From: Neisseria dentiae
GTDB taxonomy: Bacteria > Pseudomonadota > Gammaproteobacteria > Burkholderiales > Neisseriaceae
Direction of reading: 5' to 3'
Assembly (NCBI RefSeq): GCF_024580525.1
Contig: NZ_JANIKQ010000001.1
Coordinates: 1-64,000, forward strand
Length of the DNA: 64,000 nucleotides
The notes under the pieces: generated by a model
What the model was told of the DNA's origin: nothing
The model's database searches: none
Seen by the model: only the letters and a program-made list of their open reading frames with translations
Position numbers and translations under genes: made by a program
Shown: piece by piece, positions 24,981 through 36,273 of the stretch
How the letters are laid out: each line of letters opens with the position of its first letter
Numbering within the stretch: the stretch's first letter is position 1

Positions 24981-26078
24981 ATGAAACCCAAAAAAATCCT
25001 GCCTTTCGTATGTGCTTCCCTCTTCGCCGCCCCTGTTTTGGCAGCAAACACAGCGGCCGCATTGGCCACTACCGATGATTATGTGAACGCCGGTGCAAAA
25101 CGCGCCTCAAGCGATTACAACGTTATCCCCGACCGTTTCGGCGCCCACGGCACCATCCGCGTCCGCGCCGACTCCGGCGACACCGCGGCCAACTACGCAA
25201 CCGAAGACAACGCCAAAAACAACACCGCCAGCCATCTGAACGCCGATTTATGGTTTTCCGCCCGCGTTTATAAAGACTGGAAAATCGTTACCCAAATCGA
25301 GCCGCAAATCGATTTGGAAACCGGCAAGTTCAACGGCGACCACGATGTGCCCATGAACAAGCTTTACGCCGAAGGCACGGTTTACGACAAAGTCAAAGCC
25401 CGCGTGGGTAAATTCGGCGCATTCTCTTCATACGGCCGCATTCTCGACAACGAAGTAACCGGCGCAGAATTGTTTTTCGACTACAAATACCCCACCAAAG
25501 TGGCCGTTGCCCGCGTAACCAAACACTTGAACGATAACCCGTGGGGCGTGGAAGTGCGCCGCGAAATGATGGTGTCTGCACAAACCGTGATTCCCGTAAC
25601 CGATAAAGTGAATGTGGGCGCTACTGCGGTTTACCTGAACGACGTGAAACAGCCTGATAACAGCCGTAAAAACGCCCTCTTCGGCGAAATCGGCGCCGAC
25701 GTGAAAATCAATGACGACTGGAGCGCAATGGCCGCCTACAGCCGTTCCAACCTCACCGGTGTGAAAGACAGCGCAGGCAAAAAAGTATCGCCCGACGGCA
25801 TCTTTACCGGCGTGAGATTCAAAAAAGCCGAATGGGAAGTCCGCAACTCTTACGACGTGTTCTTCAACCTGCGCCGCGTCGGTGCGATGTCGGGCATTTC
25901 TTCGGTTGAGGACTACAGCAAAAACGTACAAGGCGCACAAATCGGCTTCAACTACGTTCCCTATAAAAACTTCAAACTCAATGCTTTCTACCTGCACGGC
26001 AAACAGGTTAACGCCACCGTCGGCAGCAACAAGCAAGACGTAAACGTGGTGCGCGGCCAAATCGAATACAAATTCTAA
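24981..26078 (+). CDS. Putative outer-membrane porin-like beta-barrel protein
   Basis: The chosen ATG at 24981 has GGAG ten bases upstream and gives 365 residues. The signal peptide MKPKKILPFVCASLFAAPVLAA is typical for Sec export, with cleavage after ALA. The mature part alternates polar and hydrophobic residues in short strands (ADLWFSARVYKDWKIVTQIEP, NARVGKFGAFSSYG-like) and ends in IEYKF, a C-terminal aromatic that suits assembly by the BAM machinery. It does not resemble the trimeric PorA/PorB porins closely. A role as a substrate-specific or general porin is inferred. It has a long leader with two hairpins and is followed by an uptake-sequence terminator. Confidence 0.7.
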   Translation: MKPKKILPFVCASLFAAPVLAANTAAALATTDDYVNAGAKRASSDYNVIPDRFGAHGTIRVRADSGDTAANYATEDNAKNNTASHLNADLWFSARVYKDWKIVTQIEPQIDLETGKFNGDHDVPMNKLYAEGTVYDKVKARVGKFGAFSSYGRILDNEVTGAELFFDYKYPTKVAVARVTKHLNDNPWGVEVRREMMVSAQTVIPVTDKVNVGATAVYLNDVKQPDNSRKNALFGEIGADVKINDDWSAMAAYSRSNLTGVKDSAGKKVSPDGIFTGVRFKKAEWEVRNSYDVFFNLRRVGAMSGISSVEDYSKNVQGAQIGFNYVPYKNFKLNAFYLHGKQVNATVGSNKQDVNVVRGQIEYKF

Positions 26079-26101
26079 GCCCGCATAACGCTTCGCAAAC
26101 A

Positions 26102-26131
26102 AAGGCCGTCTGAAAACGTTCAGACGGCCTT
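26102..26131. terminator. DUS-pair terminator between the porin gene and apt
   Basis: Inverted uptake sequences form a 13-bp stem with a four-base loop in the convergent gap between the porin gene and apt, so it can serve both. Confidence 0.75.
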
Positions 26132-26167
26132 ACTTCATTTAAAAAACGTTGTGCCGAAACAAAGTTA

Positions 26168-26734
26168 TCAAGCGGGCATAGAGCCTTCGTTTTGATAAAG
26201 CGTAAACAGCGGCACACCGTGGTTGCGGATATTGGCCCCGCCGGGCAGGTCGGTAAATTCCAAAATCGCCGCCGCCTCGATGATTTCGCCGCCGAGTTTG
26301 CGGATTAATTCAATGCCCGCCTGCATGGTGCCGCCCGTGGCCACCAAATCGTCCACCAACAACACGCGTGCGCCCTTCTGAACGGCATCGGTATGGATTT
26401 CCACCGTTGCTTCGCCGTATTCCAGCGCATAGCTTTGCGACAGCGTTTCAAACGGCAGCTTGCCTTTTTTGCGGATAGGCACAAAACCCACATTCAACTG
26501 GTAGGCCAAAGCCGCTCCGATGATGAATCCGCGCGCATCCAAACCGGCCACCACGTCGATTTTCTGCCCCATATAGCGGTAAACCAACAGGTCCACCAAC
26601 AGGCGGAAATATTCGGGGCTTTGCAATACGGGCGTAATATCATGAAACAAAATGCCTTTTTTCGGCCAGTCGGGCACTTTGCGGATTTTTTCATACAGCT
26701 TGCCCACGCCCATCACATCGGGATGAATCAACAT
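26168..26734 (-). CDS. apt: Adenine phosphoribosyltransferase
   Basis: Apt makes AMP from adenine and phosphoribosyl pyrophosphate (purine salvage). The 188-residue product has the [16 protein letters not shown]-terminal block, the hood/pyrophosphate motif [12 protein letters not shown] and the PRPP-binding loop [13 protein letters not shown]. The length is a little longer than E. coli Apt (183). It is divergent from gmk across a 122-base gap. Confidence 0.95.
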   Translation of the reverse strand: MLIHPDVMGVGKLYEKIRKVPDWPKKGILFHDITPVLQSPEYFRLLVDLLVYRYMGQKIDVVAGLDARGFIIGAALAYQLNVGFVPIRKKGKLPFETLSQSYALEYGEATVEIHTDAVQKGARVLLVDDLVATGGTMQAGIELIRKLGGEIIEAAAILEFTDLPGGANIRNHGVPLFTLYQNEGSMPA

Positions 26735-26856
26735 ATCGACCTTGTCCTCAATTCGTTAACCAACAAACTGATAATTGTAGCAAAGCTTGGCGCCCGTTGT
26801 CGCCCCGTCTGCCGCTGTGGCATAATAAGCGGCAATTTCCCTCCCGGCCCGTTACC

Positions 26857-27474
26857 ATGCAAGCATCATCCAAAGGCAATATTTTCATTATCTCCGCCGC
26901 CTCCGGCACCGGCAAAACCACGCTGGTTTCCCGCCTTACCCAACACCACGACGATATCCGCGTATCGGTCTCCCACACCACCCGCGCACCCCGGACAGGC
27001 GAAGAACACGGCCGCCATTATTATTTTGTCGGTACCGCAGAATTTGAAAAGTTAATCGGCGAAAGCGCTTTTCTCGAACACGCCAAAGTGTTCGACAATT
27101 ATTACGGCACCAGCGTGGAAGGCGTGAACCTGTTGCGCGAACAGGGCTACGACGTGATTTTGGAAATCGACATCCAAGGCGCCGAACAAGTGCGCCGCGT
27201 ATGGCCCGATGTGTGCAGCATCTTCATTCTGCCGCCTTCGTTTAAAGTTTTGGCCGAACGGTTAACCGGCCGCGGCACCGACAGCCCCGAAGTAGTGGCC
27301 AAACGTTTGAGCAAAGCCCGCCGCGAAATCGAGCAGGCGTTTTTATTCGATTATGTTGTCGTAAACAACGATCTGGCCGAGGCCGAGGCCGATTTGCTTT
27401 CCATCATCAAATCGCACCGCCTCAAACAATCCTCACAACGGCTGTTTGTTGAAAACCTGTTGGAAAATTCTTAA
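26857..27474 (+). CDS. gmk: Guanylate kinase
   Basis: Gmk phosphorylates GMP to GDP. From the ATG at 26857 the product has 205 residues, with P-loop ASGTGKT at residues 15-21, the GMP-binding [20 protein letters not shown] and [14 protein letters not shown]. The longer frame from 26797 would add 20 residues that do not match the family. It begins gmk-rpoZ-spoT, an order shared with many beta- and gamma-proteobacteria; rpoZ follows 64 bases downstream. Confidence 0.95.
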   Translation: MQASSKGNIFIISAASGTGKTTLVSRLTQHHDDIRVSVSHTTRAPRTGEEHGRHYYFVGTAEFEKLIGESAFLEHAKVFDNYYGTSVEGVNLLREQGYDVILEIDIQGAEQVRRVWPDVCSIFILPPSFKVLAERLTGRGTDSPEVVAKRLSKARREIEQAFLFDYVVVNNDLAEAEADLLSIIKSHRLKQSSQRLFVENLLENS

Positions 27475-27538
27475 AAAACAGCGACAATATGCCCTTATTT
27501 TCTTTTTAACCGTTCATAACGAGAAAGCATCCGACAAA

Positions 27539-27745
27539 ATGGCACGAATCACCGTAGAAGACTGCGTTACCAAAATCCCCAATCACTTCGACCTCACCCT
27601 CACCGCCGCCCGCCGCGCCCGCCAGCTCGAAAACGGCACCGCACCGCTGGTTGACGATGTTCGCAACAACAAACCCACCGTTACCGCCCTGCGCGAAATC
27701 GCCGCCGGCGAAATCGGCGTAGAGCTGCTCAAGCGCAGCAAATAA
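27539..27745 (+). CDS. rpoZ: DNA-directed RNA polymerase omega subunit
   Basis: The 68-residue product matches Rpo[27 protein letters not shown] and the acidic/basic end [11 protein letters not shown]. Omega stabilises beta-prime. I use the ATG at 27539; a frame starting at 27446 runs out of gmk and is not supported. It lies between gmk and spoT. Confidence 0.95.
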   Translation: MARITVEDCVTKIPNHFDLTLTAARRARQLENGTAPLVDDVRNNKPTVTALREIAAGEIGVELLKRSK

Positions 27746-27763
27746 CCGCACAAGGCCGTCTGA

Positions 27764-29917
27764 ATGCGTGCGCCGCAACCCACCGCCCCATACGACCCGT
27801 TAACGGCCGAAGCCCGCAACCTGCTGTTCCGCACGGCTTCCTATTTGAACGGCAAAGAGCAGGAACAGCTTGAAAAAGCCTGCGCCTTCGCTTTTCACGC
27901 CCACGACGGCCAAACCCGCAAAAGCGGCGAACCCTACATTACCCACCCGCTGGCGGTGGCCACGCAACTGGCCGTGTGGCATATGGACATACAGGGCCTG
28001 TGTGCCGGCGTGATGCACGACGTACTTGAAGACACCGGCGTTACCAAGCTCGAAATGGCCGCCGAATTCGGCGAAACCATCGCCGAAATGGTCGACGGTC
28101 TCTCCAAACTTGAAAAACTCGAATACAACAGCCAGGCCGAACATCAGGCCGAAAGCTTCCGCAAACTGATTCTGGCCATGACCAAAGACGTGCGCGTAAT
28201 TGTGGTAAAGCTTGCCGACCGCCTGCACAATATGCGCACGCTCGGCTCGATGCGCCCCGAAAAGCGCCGCCGCATCGCGCAGGAAACGCTGGAAATCTAT
28301 GCCCAAATCGCCAACCGCATCGGCCTGAACAACGCCTATCAGGAATTGCAGGATTTATCTTTCCAAAACCTGCACCCGCGCCGCTACGAAACCCTGCAAA
28401 AAGCCATGAAGGCCAGCCGCCGCAACCGCCGCGACGTGGTCGGCAAAGTATTGCGTGCTTTCAGCGTGCGCTTGGTTGACGCCAATATCGAAGCCAAAAT
28501 CAAAGGCCGCGAAAAAAACCTTTACAGCATCCACCAAAAAATGCAGGCCAAAAACCTGCGTTTCGCCGATGTGATGGATATTTACGGCTTTCGCGTGATT
28601 GTGAACAGCATTCCCGCCTGTTATGCCGCACTCGGTGCCCTGCACAGCCTGTATCAACCCAAGCCCGGCCGCTTCAAAGACTATATCGCCATCCCCAAAA
28701 GCAACGGCTACCAAAGCCTGCACACCACGCTGGTCGGCCCCTACGGCCTGCCCATCGAAGTGCAGATACGCACTTGGGAAATGGACGCCGTGGCCGAAGG
28801 CGGCGTGGCCGGGCACTGGATCTACAAATCCGGCGAAAGCACCGTCGATCAGGCCACACTGCACACCAACCGCTGGCTGAAAAACATTCTCGACCTACAG
28901 GCCGGCAGTGCCAACGCCATGGAGTTTTTTGAAGCCGTTAAAGTCGATCTATTCCCCAATGAAGTGTATATCCTTACACCGAAAGGAAAAATTCTGGCAC
29001 TACCCAAAGGCGCCACCCCTATCGACTTTGCCTATGCCGTACATACCGACATCGGCCACCGAACCGTGGCAGCCCGCATCAACAATACCATGATGCCGCT
29101 GCGCACCAAACTGAAAACCGGCGATTCGGTGGAAATCATCACTTCCGAGCAAGCCAAACCCAACCCGGCCTGGCTCAATTTCGCCGTTTCCAGCCGCGCC
29201 CGCAGCGCCATCCGCAACTACATCAAAAATATGAACCGCAAAGATGCGGTAACTTTGGGCGAAAACCTGCTGCAAAAAGCCCTTTCCAGCCTGCTGCCGC
29301 AAAATATCCTGCTTTCAGACGGCCTTAAAGAAAAATATCTGGAAGACCTCAACAACAAGCAAACCACGTTTGAAGACGTGCTCTATAACGTCGGCATGGG
29401 CCATACCCTGCCCGTTACCGTAGCCATGCACATTGCCGAGCTTGCCGGCGAGCATTTCGGCGGCGAAGTGCGCTTAAGCCCGATTAAAATCAACGGCGGC
29501 GAAACCGGCCGTGTGCATTTGGCACAATGCTGCCAACCCCTGCCCGGCGATGCCATCCGCGCCCTGCTGATCAAAGACCAAGGGCTGGTTATCCACCGCG
29601 ACACCTGCCCAAATATGCTGAAAGCCGACCCGGACCAACAGCTCGATGCCGATTGGGAAAGCATCACCGACCAAAGTTTCCGCGCCACTTTGGTGGTCGG
29701 CTCCCGCGACACCCGCGGCCTGCTGGCTTCGATGGCTCAGGCGATTTCATCATCGGGTGCCGATATCGAATCGGTGGAAACACCGCAGAAACAACCCGGC
29801 ACGGAAGGATTTATCGAGTTCAAATTCTTCCTGAAAGTAAAAAACACCGAGCAGCTCAACGACATTATCCGCGCCCTGCACGTCATCCCGCAGGTGCAGC
29901 GCATCGTGCGGGTTTAA
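27764..29917 (+). CDS. spoT: Bifunctional (p)ppGpp synthetase/hydrolase SpoT
   Basis: The 717-residue product has all domains of a long RelA/SpoT homologue: the HD hydrolase domain with AFHAHDGQTRKSGEPYITHP and the His-Asp pair in VMHDVLEDT, the synthetase domain (DVMDIYGFRVIV, GRFKDYIAIPKSNGYQSLHT), a TGS domain and a C-terminal ACT domain. The intact HD motif and the position after rpoZ mark it as SpoT rather than RelA, so it should both make and degrade (p)ppGpp. An uptake sequence ends at the start codon (CTGAATG), replacing a normal ribosome site. Another uptake sequence is translated as SDGL near residue 515. Confidence 0.95.
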   Translation: MRAPQPTAPYDPLTAEARNLLFRTASYLNGKEQEQLEKACAFAFHAHDGQTRKSGEPYITHPLAVATQLAVWHMDIQGLCAGVMHDVLEDTGVTKLEMAAEFGETIAEMVDGLSKLEKLEYNSQAEHQAESFRKLILAMTKDVRVIVVKLADRLHNMRTLGSMRPEKRRRIAQETLEIYAQIANRIGLNNAYQELQDLSFQNLHPRRYETLQKAMKASRRNRRDVVGKVLRAFSVRLVDANIEAKIKGREKNLYSIHQKMQAKNLRFADVMDIYGFRVIVNSIPACYAALGALHSLYQPKPGRFKDYIAIPKSNGYQSLHTTLVGPYGLPIEVQIRTWEMDAVAEGGVAGHWIYKSGESTVDQATLHTNRWLKNILDLQAGSANAMEFFEAVKVDLFPNEVYILTPKGKILALPKGATPIDFAYAVHTDIGHRTVAARINNTMMPLRTKLKTGDSVEIITSEQAKPNPAWLNFAVSSRARSAIRNYIKNMNRKDAVTLGENLLQKALSSLLPQNILLSDGLKEKYLEDLNNKQTTFEDVLYNVGMGHTLPVTVAMHIAELAGEHFGGEVRLSPIKINGGETGRVHLAQCCQPLPGDAIRALLIKDQGLVIHRDTCPNMLKADPDQQLDADWESITDQSFRATLVVGSRDTRGLLASMAQAISSSGADIESVETPQKQPGTEGFIEFKFFLKVKNTEQLNDIIRALHVIPQVQRIVRV

Positions 29918-29940
29918 CGGTACCATACCGCAATATATTA

Positions 29941-29976
29941 TTAAGGCCGTCTGAAACCCATTTCAGACGGCCTTAA
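29941..29976. terminator. Bidirectional DUS-pair terminator between spoT and gatB
   Basis: Inverted uptake sequences extend to a 16-bp stem with a four-base loop between the convergent stops of spoT and gatB. Confidence 0.8.
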
Positions 29977-30006
29977 GATATTTTTGTAAATATCTCGGTC
30001 TAACTG

Positions 30007-31437
30007 CTAACCGGCCAATTTCGCCTTCATCAATTCCTGCACCTGCTGCGGGTTGGCTTTGCCTTTGCTGGCCTTCATCACCTGGCCGACCAGCGAGTTA
30101 AACGCTTTTTCTTTGCCCGCTTTGTATTCCTCCACCGACTTGGCGTTGTTGGCCAATACTTCGTCGATGATTTTCTCGATGGCGCCGGTATCGGTCATCT
30201 GTTTCAGGCCATCGCGTTCGATAATGGCTTCGGCGTTCAAATCGCTGCCCCACATCGCTTCGAATACCTGTTTGGCCAATTTGCTGCTCAAGGTGCCGTC
30301 GGCGATTTTCGCCACCAAACCGGCCAAGCGGTCGGCTTGAATCGGGCTTTCAGACAGGCTTAAACCTTCTTTGTTCAAGGTGGCCGCCAGCTCGCCGTTC
30401 ATCCAGTTGGCGGTTAACTTGCCCTGCCCGCTTTGTTGCGCAGCCTGCTCGAAAAAAGCGGCTTGGGCGCGGGTGGCGGTCAGCAAGCGGGCGTCGTAGT
30501 CGCTCACGCCGTAATCGGCCACGAAACGGGCAGCCATTTCTTTCGGCAATTCGGGCATCGCTGCCTTGGCCGCCTGCATCTGTCCGTCTGAAATCATCAC
30601 CGGCAACAGGTCGGGATCGGGGAAATAGCGGTAATCGTGCGCGTCTTCTTTCAGGCGCATCACGCGGGTTTCGCCTTTGTCGGGATCGAACAGCATGGTG
30701 GCCTGCTGCACTTTGCCGCCGTCTTCGATGATTTCGATCTGGCTTTCCACCTCGTAATTAATCGCCTGCTCCAAAAAGCGGAACGAATTGAGGTTTTTAA
30801 TCTCGCGGCGCGTACCGAATTCAGACTGGCCTTTGGGGCGCACCGATACGTTGGCATCGATGCGGAACGAGCCTTCGGCCATATTGCCGTCGCAAATGTC
30901 CAGCCAAGTAACCAAACCGTGCAAGGCTTTGGCATATGCCACTGCTTCGGCGGCGGAACGCATTTCCGGCTCTGACACCACTTCCAATAGCGGCGTGCCG
31001 GCGCGGTTCAAGTCGATACCGGTGGCACCGTTCAAGCCTTCGTGTACTGATTTGCCGGCATCTTCTTCCATATGCGCGCGGGTAACGTTGATGGTTTTGA
31101 CTTCATCGCCCACCACGATTTCCAGCTTGCCGTGCTCCACAATCGGCAGATCCAACTGGCTGATTTGATAGCCTTTAGGCAAATCGGGATAAAAATAGTT
31201 TTTGCGGTCGAACACGTTTTTCTGATTGATTTTGGCATCCAAGGCCAACCCCAGTTTGATGGCTTTTTCCACCACTTCGCGGTTCATTACCGGCAGCACG
31301 CCCGGCAGCGCACACTCCACCACGCTGGCGTGTGCATTCGGCTCGGCGCCGAATGCAGTTGATGCGCCGCTGAAAATTTTCGATTGCGTGTTCAGTTGGA
31401 CGTGGATTTCCAGTCCGATTACGGTTTCCCAAGTCAT
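30007..31437 (-). CDS. gatB: Aspartyl/glutamyl-tRNA amidotransferase subunit B
   Basis: GatB activates and binds the mischarged Glu-tRNA(Gln) or Asp-tRNA(Asn) in the GatCAB amidotransferase. The 476-residue product starts [17 protein letters not shown] and has [19 protein letters not shown] and the C-terminal tRNA-binding YqeY-like domain ending [13 protein letters not shown]. It is the last gene of gatC-gatA-drg-gatB, 61 bases after drg. Presence of GatCAB is expected where glutaminyl- or asparaginyl-tRNA is made indirectly. Confidence 0.96.
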   Translation of the reverse strand: MTWETVIGLEIHVQLNTQSKIFSGASTAFGAEPNAHASVVECALPGVLPVMNREVVEKAIKLGLALDAKINQKNVFDRKNYFYPDLPKGYQISQLDLPIVEHGKLEIVVGDEVKTINVTRAHMEEDAGKSVHEGLNGATGIDLNRAGTPLLEVVSEPEMRSAAEAVAYAKALHGLVTWLDICDGNMAEGSFRIDANVSVRPKGQSEFGTRREIKNLNSFRFLEQAINYEVESQIEIIEDGGKVQQATMLFDPDKGETRVMRLKEDAHDYRYFPDPDLLPVMISDGQMQAAKAAMPELPKEMAARFVADYGVSDYDARLLTATRAQAAFFEQAAQQSGQGKLTANWMNGELAATLNKEGLSLSESPIQADRLAGLVAKIADGTLSSKLAKQVFEAMWGSDLNAEAIIERDGLKQMTDTGAIEKIIDEVLANNAKSVEEYKAGKEKAFNSLVGQVMKASKGKANPQQVQELMKAKLAG

Positions 31438-31498
31438 AGGGGTCTTTCTCTAAAATTTAACCAATTGAATATTAAAATATATTTAATATATCTTATCT

Positions 31499-32275
31499 TT
31501 AAGACGATTTAGATTTCCGATACTGCCCGCGGGCTGAAAACTCAATCACGCCCTGATCACGCAAAATTTGTAACTGCTGGCGGATTTTATCTTTAACATG
31601 TTTGTTTTTAGGAAACTGTAGAGCCAATTTTGCTTCAAACGCATAAATCTGCTTCAAATCAAATGTTTCAGGCAATTGCTCCAAGCATTTCATAATAGCC
31701 AGTAACCAACCTTTTCCGTTGCTTTGTTGCTGCCGTAAAAACAAGTTTGCTTGCCATTGGGCGCGTACTGTTTCAGGGGCAACAACCTGCTGTTGCTGAA
31801 TCAAGAGAATTTTGCCGCTCTCGGGCACTTTACTTAAGTCTATCGTGCAACCGACCCAGCCCGCCCGCTTTGCTGTTGGCGGTAACGGCTTGCGACGGAT
31901 AATCATCTCAACCGTCATAAAATGTTTCGGTACCAGCATCAGTTGCTGTACAGAATAATCCTCTTTCCTATACGACAAAAAAAAGAAATTCGGGTTGTCA
32001 TCGGCCTGAATGCGTTCAATCATAGTTTGATAAGCGCCGTCATTAATCTTTTTGCCAGCAGTTTTTGCTTTTTTGCTTTTTAATTCAAACTGTTCATTGC
32101 ATATAGCACACAAAAAATCCTGCACCGGACGGTTATTGGCTGCCTTCTGAATCGGCTTGCAACCGCAATTCGGGCAATAAACTTGCGCACCCATCCAGCT
32201 TTCCGTTAACACTCTGATGATTTGTGATGCACTTTTATAGCCTTCGGCCAAGTGGGTATCGAAAAACAAATTCAT
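31499..32275 (-). CDS. drg: DpnI-like methyl-directed restriction endonuclease (Drg)
   Basis: The 258-residue protein aligns along its whole length with DpnI as I remember it. It has the catalytic PD-(D/E)xK residues Asp53, Glu64 and Lys66 (VQDFLCAICNEQFELKSK), the zinc-binding cysteines C34, C37, C56 and C59, a TMIERIQADDNPNFFFL block and the C-terminal winged-helix DKIRQQLQILRDQGVIEF that recognises methylated DNA. DpnI cuts GATC only when adenine is methylated, so the host should lack Dam methylation. In pathogenic Neisseria the homologue is 'drg' (dam-replacing gene). Here it lies inside gatCAB between gatA and gatB, with an uptake sequence directly before its ATG, and is somewhat more AT-rich than its neighbours. 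Confidence 0.9.
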   Translation of the reverse strand: MNLFFDTHLAEGYKSASQIIRVLTESWMGAQVYCPNCGCKPIQKAANNRPVQDFLCAICNEQFELKSKKAKTAGKKINDGAYQTMIERIQADDNPNFFFLSYRKEDYSVQQLMLVPKHFMTVEMIIRRKPLPPTAKRAGWVGCTIDLSKVPESGKILLIQQQQVVAPETVRAQWQANLFLRQQQSNGKGWLLAIMKCLEQLPETFDLKQIYAFEAKLALQFPKNKHVKDKIRQQLQILRDQGVIEFSARGQYRKSKSS

Positions 32276-32297
32276 TTTTCAGACGGCCAGCCGTGTT

Positions 32298-33746
32298 TCA
32301 CGTCGGCATTTTGCTATGCCAATCACTATTCAGCTGCATCTGATGCGCCACGCCTAAAATCTTGGCTTCGGCAAAATAATTACCGATTAACTGCACGCCC
32401 ACGGGCAGGCCGTCTGAGCCGAAACCGGCGGGTAAGGTCAGCGCGGGCAGGCCGGCGAGGTTGACGGCGATGGTGTAGATGTCGCTCAAATACATTTGCA
32501 CCGGGTCGTGGATGTCGCTGCCGAGTTTGGGCGCGGTGGTCGGCGCGGCGGGGGCAAGAATCACGTCGCATTGCTGCAAGGCCGTCTGAAAATCATTGGC
32601 GACAAGGCGGCGCAGTTTTTGCGCTTTCAGGTAATAAGCATCGTAATAGCCGTGGCTCAATACATAAGTGCCGATCATGATGCGGCGCTTCACTTCGCTG
32701 CCGAAGCCTTCGGCGCGGGTATTGCTGTACATTTCTTCCAAATCGCCGAATTGGGCGGCGCGGTGGCCGTAGCGCACCCCGTCGTAGCGCGACAGGTTGG
32801 TGCTGGCTTCGGCTGATGCAAGCACATAATAGGCGGGAATGGATAACTCGGTTTGCGGCAGACTCACATCCACCATTTCGGCGCCTTGTGCCTTGAGCAA
32901 ATCGATGGTGTTTTGTAAGGCCGTCTGAACATCTGCGCTGTTGCCCGCGCCGAAGTATTCTTTCGGCAGACCGACTTTCAAGCCTTTGAGCGGTTGGTTT
33001 AAATCTCGGGTGTAGTCTTCTTTTTCGCGTTCCAAACTGGTGGAATCGCGCGTATCAAAACTTGCCATGCTGTTTAACAAAATCGCGCAGTCTTCGGCGG
33101 TTTGCGCCATCGGGCCGGCTTGGTCGAAGCTGGAGGCATAGGCAACCATGCCGAAACGGGAAACGATGCCGTAGGTGGGTTTGATGCCGGTGATGCCGCA
33201 GTGCGAGGCGGGCTGGCGGATGGAGCCGCCGGTGTCGGAACCGAGTGCGGCCGGTGCCAAGCGGGCGGCGACCACGGCGGCGGAACCGCCGGATGAGCCA
33301 CCGGGCACATTTTCCAAATTCCACGGGTTTTTGGTGGCACCGTAAAACGAGGTTTCGTTGGTGGAGCCCATGGCGAATTCGTCCATATTGGTGCGGCCGA
33401 GCGTAACCATACCGGCATCGAGCAGGTTTTGCACCACGGTGGCGGTGTACGGCGATACGTAGTTATCGAGCATTTTGGACGAGCAGGCCGAACGCCAGCC
33501 GGTTTGGCAGAAAATGTCTTTATAGGCAACCGGCACACCGGTCAGCGCAGTGGCGTTACCGGCGGCAATGCGCGCATCGGCGGCTTTCGCTTCGGCCAAG
33601 GTTTTTTCTTTGTCTAAGGTGATGTAGCCGTTGATGGCGGGGTTTTTGGCATCGATGGCGGCCAGATATTCCTGCGCCAGCTCAACGGCGGAGATTTTTT
33701 TTGCTTGCAGCAGTTCGCTGGCTTGTTTGAGGGTGTAGGCGGTCAT
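32298..33746 (-). CDS. gatA: Aspartyl/glutamyl-tRNA amidotransferase subunit A
   Basis: GatA is the amidase subunit that releases ammonia from glutamine or asparagine for GatB. The 482-residue product has the amidase signature with the Ser-cisSer-Lys triad: the catalytic lysine in VPVAYKDIF and the two serines in [12 protein letters not shown] and [12 protein letters not shown]. Length and start ([13 protein letters not shown]) match the family. Upstream is a TGCCTGTCTGAA inverted pair and gatC; downstream, 22 bases away, is drg. Confidence 0.96.
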   Translation of the reverse strand: MTAYTLKQASELLQAKKISAVELAQEYLAAIDAKNPAINGYITLDKEKTLAEAKAADARIAAGNATALTGVPVAYKDIFCQTGWRSACSSKMLDNYVSPYTATVVQNLLDAGMVTLGRTNMDEFAMGSTNETSFYGATKNPWNLENVPGGSSGGSAAVVAARLAPAALGSDTGGSIRQPASHCGITGIKPTYGIVSRFGMVAYASSFDQAGPMAQTAEDCAILLNSMASFDTRDSTSLEREKEDYTRDLNQPLKGLKVGLPKEYFGAGNSADVQTALQNTIDLLKAQGAEMVDVSLPQTELSIPAYYVLASAEASTNLSRYDGVRYGHRAAQFGDLEEMYSNTRAEGFGSEVKRRIMIGTYVLSHGYYDAYYLKAQKLRRLVANDFQTALQQCDVILAPAAPTTAPKLGSDIHDPVQMYLSDIYTIAVNLAGLPALTLPAGFGSDGLPVGVQLIGNYFAEAKILGVAHQMQLNSDWHSKMPT

Positions 33747-33778
33747 GGTTCTATCTTGTGAATCGGATAATATTTGCG

Positions 33779-33823
33779 GTTTTCAGACAGGCATTTGTTT
33801 GGGGGAAATGCCTGTCTGAAAAC
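33779..33823 (-). terminator. Inverted pair of the TGCCTGTCTGAA uptake dialect
   Basis: An 18-bp perfect stem with a nine-base loop is formed by two inverted copies of TGCCTGTCTGAA. This differs from the AG-type uptake sequence used elsewhere and matches, from memory, the 'TG-wadDUS' dialect described for Neisseria wadsworthii. It lies between gatC and gatA, so it may attenuate the operon. Confidence 0.7.
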
Positions 33824-33830
33824 TTCTCAA

Positions 33831-34121
33831 TTACTCTTCAATTACTTGGGGAACGATATACAAACGGTTGCGTACTTCGGGGGCAACGGCTTGGTATTCG
33901 GCTGCACGGTCGGTTTCGGTTACGGTATCTTCGCGCAGGCGCAGGGCAACTTCGTGCGGGTGTGCCATCGGCTCTATGCCGTCGGTATCCACCGTTTGCA
34001 TTTTTTCCACTAACGAAAATATGTCATTCAATTCTTTCAGGTTTTGTGCTTTTTCCGCTTCGGTAAGGCTCAGGCGGGAAAGACGGGCGATTTTCTCTAC
34101 ATCGCTCAGGGTGAGTACCAT
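33831..34121 (-). CDS. gatC: Aspartyl/glutamyl-tRNA amidotransferase subunit C
   Basis: The 96-residue product matches Gat[48 protein letters not shown] and RLREDTVTE. GatC stabilises the GatA-GatB complex. It is the first gene of the gat operon; the divergent mreB cluster starts about 210 bases away. Confidence 0.95.
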   Translation of the reverse strand: MVLTLSDVEKIARLSRLSLTEAEKAQNLKELNDIFSLVEKMQTVDTDGIEPMAHPHEVALRLREDTVTETDRAAEYQAVAPEVRNRLYIVPQVIEE

Positions 34122-34307
34122 AAAAAATCCTTAAAATTAATTCTGCAAATACCGAAACTGGGGTATTATTACGCGTTTATCCGGTTATTGCTCCGTTTAG
34201 CGGGCGATTATAACCGAAACCCAATCTTTCGGCATGGTGATTTCTAGGCATTTTAATAATAAAAGGCCGTCTGAAAAAGCCGTGCCGCCATTCTCTTTTA
34301 TCGTTAA

Positions 34308-35375
<1,068 letters not shown>

Positions 35376-35418
35376 TACAATACCGATTTTGTAAACCGCA
35401 GACAGGCCGTCTGAAAAT

Positions 35419-36273
35419 ATGTCCGAACCTTCATTAAACTTTGCCAAAAAAGGCGTCAAACCCGCAAGCAAGCTGATTGTGCTGGCGATTGCCAGCGTGG
35501 CGCTGATGCTGCTCGACAACCGCTATGCCGCCGTGCAGCACGCCAAAGGCTATGCGGCTACGGCGCTTTACCCGCTGCAATGGTTGGCCAACCAGCCGGT
35601 AAACCTTTACCGTTATGTGAGCGGGTTTATGCAGTCGCAGGCCAATCTCATGGCCGACAACAAACGCCTGAGCGAAGAAAACGGCCGTCTGAAACTGCTG
35701 GCCGCCCGTTCCGAGCTGCAAACGCGCGAACTGGCCGAAATGAAGAAGCTATACGGCCTGCAACAAAGCGGTATCAGCATCACCGGCGGTGCGGAAGTGA
35801 TTTCAAACAGCAAAGATCCGCTGTCCGACAAATTAATCGTTAACAAAGGCAGTCGCAGCGGCTTGAAAGAAGGCGACGCGGTTATCGACCAAAACGGCTT
35901 AATCGGCCAGATTACGCAGGTGCAGCCTTTGAGCGCCGAATTAACGCTGCTCACCAACAGCAAAACCATCGTGCCCGTGATGGTGGCGCGCACGGGCGTG
36001 CGCAGCCTGCTTTACGGCAGCGGCGGCGCGGTCAGCCTGCGCTATTTCCCCGCCGATGCCGATTTGCGCCCCGGCGACCTTCTGCTCACTTCCGGCCTCG
36101 ACAGTGTTTATCCCGAAGGCATTCCCGTGGCCAAAGTGGAACAGGTTTCCCGCGCGGCGGGCACGCCTTATTACCGCGTCGGCCTGAAACCGCTTTCGGG
36201 GTTCAGAAGCAGCAAACATGTGTTGGTGCTGCCGCAACAACAGCCACCTGCCCTTAATCCCGGCCATGACTGA
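35419..36273 (+). CDS. mreC: Rod shape-determining protein MreC
   Basis: MreC links MreB to the wall-synthesis enzymes across the inner membrane. The 284-residue product has a short cytoplasmic start, one membrane segment (LIVLAIASVALMLLDNRY), a coiled coil (LMADNKRLSEENGRLKLLAA) and the periplasmic beta-domains with ISNSKDPLSDKLIVNKGS. An uptake sequence lies just before the ATG and another within the coiled coil (GRLK). The stop overlaps the mreD start by eight bases. Confidence 0.94.
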   Translation: MSEPSLNFAKKGVKPASKLIVLAIASVALMLLDNRYAAVQHAKGYAATALYPLQWLANQPVNLYRYVSGFMQSQANLMADNKRLSEENGRLKLLAARSELQTRELAEMKKLYGLQQSGISITGGAEVISNSKDPLSDKLIVNKGSRSGLKEGDAVIDQNGLIGQITQVQPLSAELTLLTNSKTIVPVMVARTGVRSLLYGSGGAVSLRYFPADADLRPGDLLLTSGLDSVYPEGIPVAKVEQVSRAAGTPYYRVGLKPLSGFRSSKHVLVLPQQQPPALNPGHD

